NCBI GenBank assembly: GCA_028713875.1
Contig: JAQTNM010000039.1
Coordinates: 1-9,897 of the forward strand
Source: Candidatus Omnitrophota bacterium
GTDB lineage: Bacteria > Omnitrophota > Gorgyraeia > Gygaellales > Profunditerraquicolaceae
Direction of reading: 5' to 3'
Length of the DNA stretch: 9,897 nt
The translations under genes were made by a program, and so were the position numbers. A model generated the notes under the pieces. It searched no databases, was not told the origin of the DNA, and saw only the letters and a program-made list of their open reading frames with translations. Within the stretch, counting starts at the first letter, position 1, and the number at the start of each line of letters is the position of its first letter. Positions 5,943-9,897 of this stretch are shown piece by piece.

Positions 5943-7361
5943 TTATCTCCTTATATTGATTTTACGGAAACTGGCGATATCCGAAGGCAGAATCCTGGAA
6001 TAGGCCTTCATGGAGCTTAAAATATAATCCGGATCCCCCAATACGCTAAGCGGCACCTTCAAAATAAATTCCCCGTCATCAAGCTGCGCGGATAAACCCT
6101 GCGGATTGATTATTTTTCTGCCGTCAAATACCTTTAAACGCTCATGCCGGGCAATAATGCGGATCTTGGGCATCTGCCCGAAAGGCGTCCGGCAGCTGTA
6201 ACCGAAAAGGTAGAAGAGCATAGTGAAACGCCGGTTCAATTCTCTGGCATTGTTTATGCGTATTAAGAGAGAATTACCGCTGAGTTCGTAAGTAACGTAA
6301 GGCCGCCCTTCAGGCCGGGTCTGCGGCTGGGCGGCTGTTTCGGCATCTGTATTTTTATCCACAGGCGACATTTTAAACAAAGGATCAAAATGCTGTTTGA
6401 CTATACGCCTGAGGTAAGGAACAGACAAATTAAGATCCAATTCGGGGTAATCTCCGAATAGCTCGTTTTTGCGGGCGAAGGCAAGCAGGTAAAAAGCGCT
6501 GGAGTTGGTCTGACTCCTGTAAAGGAGTATGGCTTCGTGCTTTTTCTCCAATTCCTGCGCGTCCAGCAAATAGCGCGACCACTGGACGGGAGAATCCCTG
6601 AGTTGTTTAGGCGGCAACAGAGGCAACTCCGGGTGGTAATGCCTGGGCAGGGGCCAGCCCACGCAATGAACAAGGTAAGGATAAATCTTTGGTTGCCCTA
6701 CTATTTTACCTAAATCGCTTAATGCCACCTGTAAAAATAAATACAGGGCCCGGTGGTCGCCGTTTGTGTCTGCGGGATGAGAAACAAATATCTTGTTGGG
6801 CTTGTATTCTCCGATTATGCCTTCCAAATCCTCCAGTATGCTTTCTCCTTTATAGGGCTTGCCGTATGAAAGGTCCTCTTTATAAGGTACGCTGTTGGCT
6901 TTGGTAAGAAGGCTGCGGAAGGCTGCAGCATTATTCCAATGGTTCATAAAAATCGCGAAAGTCCCGAAATCCGGGTAACCCAGGAAGGTGAGGTCGCCTT
7001 TATCAAGCCCTAATGACTGCATAGCGGCAATGGCTTCTTCCCTGCGCACTTCGCCCATATGGATGAATTCGCCTTTTTTAAAGGTCAGCCTTTTCTCGTA
7101 AACAATGAAAGCCAGCTGGTTGCTGTCTCCATTGGTAAGATAAACAACCTTGACTTTTGCTCCCTGGCGCAGCGCCTCCTGTATGATACCTGCGCAGCCT
7201 ATGGCTTCATCGTCGGGATGAGGGGCTAATATAAGGATCCGGTCCTTCTTCTGGATGGGCTCGATATCCGGGATAACAGGCTCTTTAGACGCAGAATCAG
7301 CCCAGGCGCAGCCAAAAGCAAATACCAGTATTGTTAAAAGCAGGATTGTTTTCTTAAGCAT
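5943..7361 (-). CDS. Exported PIG-L/LmbE-family deacetylase with extra C-terminal region
   Basis: This 472-residue protein begins with a signal peptide (Lys3-Lys4, hydrophobic 5-17, then 'GCAWA' at 17-21). Cleavage could be type I after Ala21, or lipoprotein-type at Cys18, although 'AFGC' is a poor lipobox. The PIG-L domain runs from about 41 to 290: 'ILAPHPDDEAIGCAG' contains His48, Asp50 and Asp51, which bind zinc or catalyse in the family, and 'SHPADTNGDHRALY' (194-207) supplies the second metal site with His203. Family members remove N-acetyl groups from GlcNAc-type sugars, so a periplasmic sugar or glycan substrate is inferred. A low-complexity linker (about 330-351) leads to a beta-rich region (353-472) that I do not recognise; it may bind carbohydrate. 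The start ATG has AAGG 4 nt upstream, a slightly tight spacing, and a candidate promoter is near 7392. It is co-transcribed with the COG1839 gene. Confidence 0.9.
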   Translation of the reverse strand: MLKKTILLLTILVFAFGCAWADSASKEPVIPDIEPIQKKDRILILAPHPDDEAIGCAGIIQEALRQGAKVKVVYLTNGDSNQLAFIVYEKRLTFKKGEFIHMGEVRREEAIAAMQSLGLDKGDLTFLGYPDFGTFAIFMNHWNNAAAFRSLLTKANSVPYKEDLSYGKPYKGESILEDLEGIIGEYKPNKIFVSHPADTNGDHRALYLFLQVALSDLGKIVGQPKIYPYLVHCVGWPLPRHYHPELPLLPPKQLRDSPVQWSRYLLDAQELEKKHEAILLYRSQTNSSAFYLLAFARKNELFGDYPELDLNLSVPYLRRIVKQHFDPLFKMSPVDKNTDAETAAQPQTRPEGRPYVTYELSGNSLLIRINNARELNRRFTMLFYLFGYSCRTPFGQMPKIRIIARHERLKVFDGRKIINPQGLSAQLDDGEFILKVPLSVLGDPDYILSSMKAYSRILPSDIASFRKINIRR

Positions 7362-7391
7362 TTTACCTTCTTAGATTATGTAAATTTGGTG

Positions 7392-7397
7392 ATTATA
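7392..7397 (-). promoter_or_regulatory. Candidate -10 box for the deacetylase gene
   Basis: TATAAT occurs on the minus strand 30 nt before the deacetylase ATG, in the 97-nt gap after the PII-like gene. No good -35 lies at 16-18 nt; TTGATT is found only at a 20-nt spacing. The gap also shows no terminator hairpin after the PII-like stop. I therefore call the -10 with reservation. Confidence 0.42.
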
Positions 7398-7458
7398 CTA
7401 TCATATAACCACGGTCGAATCAATAGCAAGCTTTGGAAATAAAGCGGGGGTAAATATT

Positions 7459-7755
7459 TCAGGTTACTTCTTCAACCGGCAGGACAAAGGCCTTTATGCC
7501 CTCGTGGCCTATTTTTTTCCGCAATTCTTTTATTAAAGGAAGGAGCTGGCTGATTTGTTTTTCTTCACAGGCAATATACAGAATATTGTTCCTCCCCGGC
7601 CAGATGTCATTGCCCAGATGCGTGCCGGAGCAATCCCCCCTGCCGAAAACGCCCATTATTTTAGTATAATTATTTAAGCCGCAGGCGGACAATGCTTCCA
7701 TGATTTCCATATCAAGGGCCTCATTATATACGATCATCGCCATTTTTAAATTCAT
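7459..7755 (-). CDS. Small PII/GlnB-like protein coupled to the RND permease
   Basis: This 98-residue protein opens 'MNLKMAMIVYNEALDMEIME' and has the beta-alpha-beta-beta-alpha-beta plan of a ferredoxin-like PII/CutA fold: strand 3-10, helix 13-23, strand 30-38, loop 39-55, strand 57-63, helix 66-81, strand 87-92. 'YTKIMGVFGRGDCSGTH' (30-46) sits where PII has its 'V-x-GFGR' strand and T-loop. The loop is short, lacks the PII uridylylation Tyr, and carries Asp41, Cys42, His46 and Asp50, a plausible metal-binding set (inference). The start at 7755 is supported by AGGAGG at 7765-7770 (9 nt spacing) and by an ATGA overlap with the permease stop; a longer frame to 7893 lies entirely inside the permease. 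PII-like proteins next to RND efflux genes are known as a group. A CutA-like or DUF3240-like assignment is the main alternative. Confidence 0.75.
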   Translation of the reverse strand: MNLKMAMIVYNEALDMEIMEALSACGLNNYTKIMGVFGRGDCSGTHLGNDIWPGRNNILYIACEEKQISQLLPLIKELRKKIGHEGIKAFVLPVEEVT

Positions 7756-9897
7756 TGTTTTGCGCCTCCTGCCGCTGCGGCCGCATTGTCCGCTTTCCTG
7801 TGGAATATCGCATAAAGCGTAGGGACAAAAAGCATCGTAATCAGCGTAGATAAACTCAATCCTCCGATCATAGTAATGCCCAGCGGCTGCCATATCTCAG
7901 AACCCTCGCCCCTTGAGATTGCCAGGGGCAACAGGGCCGCAAGGGTGGTGATCGTAGTCATCAATACCGGCCGCAACCTGTCCTTGCCTCCGGCAGTCAC
8001 TGCCTCAAACATTGACATACCGCGCCGGCGTAATATGCCTATGTAACTGATCAGGACAATGGCATTATTGACTACGATCCCCATCAGCATGACTACGCCC
8101 AGAAAAGTTATTATGCTTAATGTGGTGCCGGTGGCGACAAAACCAAGTATTACCCCGATAAAGGTAAAGGGAATAGCGAACATCACGATAAAAGGGTCAA
8201 GGAATGATTCAAACTGCGCAGCCATGACCATATACACAAGGCATATGCCCAGCAATAATAATAACGTCAAATCCTGGAATGCCTTCTTCTGCTCCTCGGC
8301 AGTGCCGCCGAAATTAATCACAATATCCTGCGGCAGGGCTATCTTGGAAATTTCTTTCTTTAAATCCTCAATGATCTTGCCGGAGGAACGCTTATATGTA
8401 TTGCATTCTACGCGCACGACCCTTTCCCGGTTTTTACGCTCTATGGTCTCCGGGACAGTCGTTTCATAAATCCTGGCGATATTGGAGAGCTTGACCGCCT
8501 TCCTGGAAACGCCTTTTAAGGAAGCCAAGTTCTCCAACGTTGCAAATGACGTTCTTTCCTCGGGCAGAGGCGCAATGATCGAAAGGTTCTCTATATCTTC
8601 CAGCGTGGAACGCGAACCCTCTTCCAGACGGACATATATATCGTAAGTCTTGCCCTTCTCGCGGTATTTTGTGGCTGAGCTGCCCTGGATGAACGTATTG
8701 AGAGAATCGGCAATAGTCTGCATATCAAGGCCCAGGGCTGCGGCCTTCTGCCGGTCAACTTCAATCTTTAATTCAGGCCGGTTTGCCTCTCTTGATATGC
8801 TTACGTCTACTGCGCCCGGTATCTTTTCAAGGATGTCTTTTATTTTTTCGGCCAGGGCATTGGTCTCTTCAAAAGAATGACCGATAATTTCAAGTTGTAT
8901 GGTTTTTCCGCCCGCGCCCGTGATCAGCCGGTTTAAGGGGTTGCCTGTGCCGACATCGGTTTTCAGGACGCCGGGGATATCCCTTATCTTGCTCCTTAGC
9001 ATATACGCTACTTCATCTACCGAGCGTTTTCTTTGCTGCTTTGGCACAAGCTTTACACCGGCGGAAATAATATGGCTGCCCGAAGCCTGGCCCATAAGCC
9101 TTCCAATGCCGGTCACCTGGCCGCTCCTTGCGTAATAATATCTCGATTCGGGAACCTCACTCTTAAAGATCTCCTCTATCCTCTGCGCCACTTTATCGGA
9201 TTCTTCCATACGCGTGCCTATGGGAAGATAAACGGACATGCGCAGGTCGCCTGTGTCCTCCTCGGGGATAAACTCATTCCCCACGAAACGGACCAAAAAC
9301 ATACTAAAAATGAACGCCGCAAGAAAGCCGTATATAACGGTTTTTTTATGTTTCAGGCACCAGCCAAGGCAGCGGCTGTAAAAATCTTCCCAGCTTTTGA
9401 ACCATCTCTCGGAAACCTCATACAACCTGGAAAAAAGTTTTATTTTGCCGGCCTTATTGCCGTTATTGCCCTTGAGCCATTTGGAGCAGAGCATCGGGCT
9501 GAATGTGGCGGCGGTAAAAAGCGAAGCCAGCAGCGTAACTATGACGATAATCGCCAGCTCCCCGAACATGATCCCGACTACTCCGGGGATAAAAAGCATC
9601 GGCAGGAAAACCACCACCGTAGTCAGAGTAGATGCGGCAATGGAAAGGAACATTTCGGAAGTGCCGAAGACCGCTGCCTCCTGCAGCCGGTTCCCCCGCT
9701 CAATGCGGCGGGATATGTTATCCACGACAACGATCGCGTTATCCACCACCATACCGGTGGCGATGGCAATGGAAGAAAGGCTTATCGTATTTATCGTCTT
9801 GCCGCTCAAAAAAAGATAAATGAAGCTGATCAACAGGGAGAAAGGAATAGTCAGGGCGACGATCATGCTTGCGGCGAACCTGCGCAGGAAAAACCAC
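7752..9897 (-). CDS. RND efflux permease, HAE1/AcrB-like (N-terminus beyond window)
   Basis: About 714 residues are visible. The frame is open to the right edge (reading ...WFFLRRFAASMIVALTIPFS), so the Met at 9866 is internal and roughly the first 355 residues are missing. The visible part starts at the end of TM2 by comparison with AcrB and holds TM3-TM6, the second periplasmic porter domain, TM7-TM12 and a short Ala/Gly-rich tail. Landmarks are the TM4 motif 'GMVVDNAIVVVDN', 'NEFIPEEDTGDLRM' after TM7, 'PFTFIGVILG', 'MGIVVNNAIVLISY' in TM10 and 'DRLRPVLMTTITT' in TM11. The AcrB relay Asp-Asp is Asp-Asn here, and the TM10 Lys is Asn. Family members export drugs, lipids or other compounds by proton antiport with a periplasmic adaptor and a TolC-like channel, which are expected upstream. 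The stop overlaps the PII-like start, suggesting linked function. Confidence 0.95.
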   Translation of the reverse strand, partial: WFFLRRFAASMIVALTIPFSLLISFIYLFLSGKTINTISLSSIAIATGMVVDNAIVVVDNISRRIERGNRLQEAAVFGTSEMFLSIAASTLTTVVVFLPMLFIPGVVGIMFGELAIIVIVTLLASLFTAATFSPMLCSKWLKGNNGNKAGKIKLFSRLYEVSERWFKSWEDFYSRCLGWCLKHKKTVIYGFLAAFIFSMFLVRFVGNEFIPEEDTGDLRMSVYLPIGTRMEESDKVAQRIEEIFKSEVPESRYYYARSGQVTGIGRLMGQASGSHIISAGVKLVPKQQRKRSVDEVAYMLRSKIRDIPGVLKTDVGTGNPLNRLITGAGGKTIQLEIIGHSFEETNALAEKIKDILEKIPGAVDVSISREANRPELKIEVDRQKAAALGLDMQTIADSLNTFIQGSSATKYREKGKTYDIYVRLEEGSRSTLEDIENLSIIAPLPEERTSFATLENLASLKGVSRKAVKLSNIARIYETTVPETIERKNRERVVRVECNTYKRSSGKIIEDLKKEISKIALPQDIVINFGGTAEEQKKAFQDLTLLLLLGICLVYMVMAAQFESFLDPFIVMFAIPFTFIGVILGFVATGTTLSIITFLGVVMLMGIVVNNAIVLISYIGILRRRGMSMFEAVTAGGKDRLRPVLMTTITTLAALLPLAISRGEGSEIWQPLGITMIGGLSLSTLITMLFVPTLYAIFHRKADNAAAAAGGAKQ
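7765..7770 (-). promoter_or_regulatory. Ribosome binding site that fixes the PII-like start
   Basis: AGGAGG on the minus strand lies 9 nt before the ATG at 7755 and inside the last codons of the permease. It argues for independent re-initiation at 7755, at a rate above simple coupling, and against the longer frame starting at 7893. Confidence 0.75.

Noticed and set aside
7307..7310. Lipobox making the deacetylase a lipoprotein
   Set aside because: Cys18 is preceded by A-F-G, and Phe at that position is unusual. 'AWA' followed by Asp22 gives an equally good type I site, so a lipoprotein is left only as a possibility.
7756..7893. N-terminal extension of the PII-like protein by 46 codons
   Set aside because: It lies wholly inside the permease C-terminus in another frame, has no similarity to a PII start, and a good ribosome binding site sits just before the ATG at 7755.
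9864..9866. Met codon at 9866 as the start of the RND permease
   Set aside because: The frame stays open to the window edge with family-consistent residues (FFLRRFAAS) upstream, and about 355 N-terminal residues of the family are still missing.
1..9897. CRISPR arrays, tRNA or rRNA genes, insertion sequences, phage or attachment sites
   Set aside because: No regularly spaced repeats, cloverleaf-like segments, transposase or integrase motifs, or terminal inverted repeats were seen. All sizeable stretches are explained by genes, and no gap exceeds about 190 nt.

Overview
All recognisable genes in this window lie on the minus strand, so the biology reads from position 9897 down to position 1. 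The gene content suggests a Gram-negative-type bacterium: an RND efflux permease and an LpxL/HtrB-like acyltransferase imply an outer membrane or its lipid precursors. It also carries a V/A-type rather than F-type ATPase and a COG1839 'adenosine-specific kinase' best known from archaea. That mixture, with mid-range base composition judged by eye, fits an uncultivated lineage such as Omnitrophota or another member of the wider PVC neighbourhood. This is a low-confidence guess from gene content; there is no marker gene here.

Right block (9897-7459): the C-terminal two thirds of an HAE1/AcrB-like RND efflux permease, cut by the window edge. Its stop codon overlaps (ATGA) the start of a 98-residue PII/GlnB-like protein. 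The pair is translationally coupled, and the small protein is probably a regulator or sensor linked to the pump.

Middle block (7361-4250): a candidate promoter leads to an exported PIG-L/LmbE-type deacetylase with an extra C-terminal beta-rich region. The COG1839 protein follows 3 nt later, with its ribosome binding site inside the last codons of the deacetylase. A second promoter, an extended -10 with a very short leader, precedes an LpxL-like acyltransferase in which the usual acidic residue of the HX4(D/E) motif is proline. A 70-residue two-helix membrane protein follows, and a strong intrinsic terminator closes the block (4167-4216).

Left block (4144-1): a good -35/-10 promoter drives a tightly packed V/A-type ATPase operon in the order H(G-like stalk)-C-I-K-F-E. 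E is cut by the window edge, and the catalytic A, B and D genes are expected beyond position 1. This order differs from the common H-I-K-E-C-F-A-B-D arrangement. The proteolipid K is a single hairpin with a signal-peptide-like N-terminus and one carboxylate (Glu88).

No tRNA, rRNA, CRISPR array, insertion sequence or attachment site was seen. Most of the window is ordinary chromosomal housekeeping and envelope content. The least-explained items are the RND-coupled PII-like protein, the acyltransferase active-site variant, the small membrane protein, and the C-terminal region of the deacetylase.
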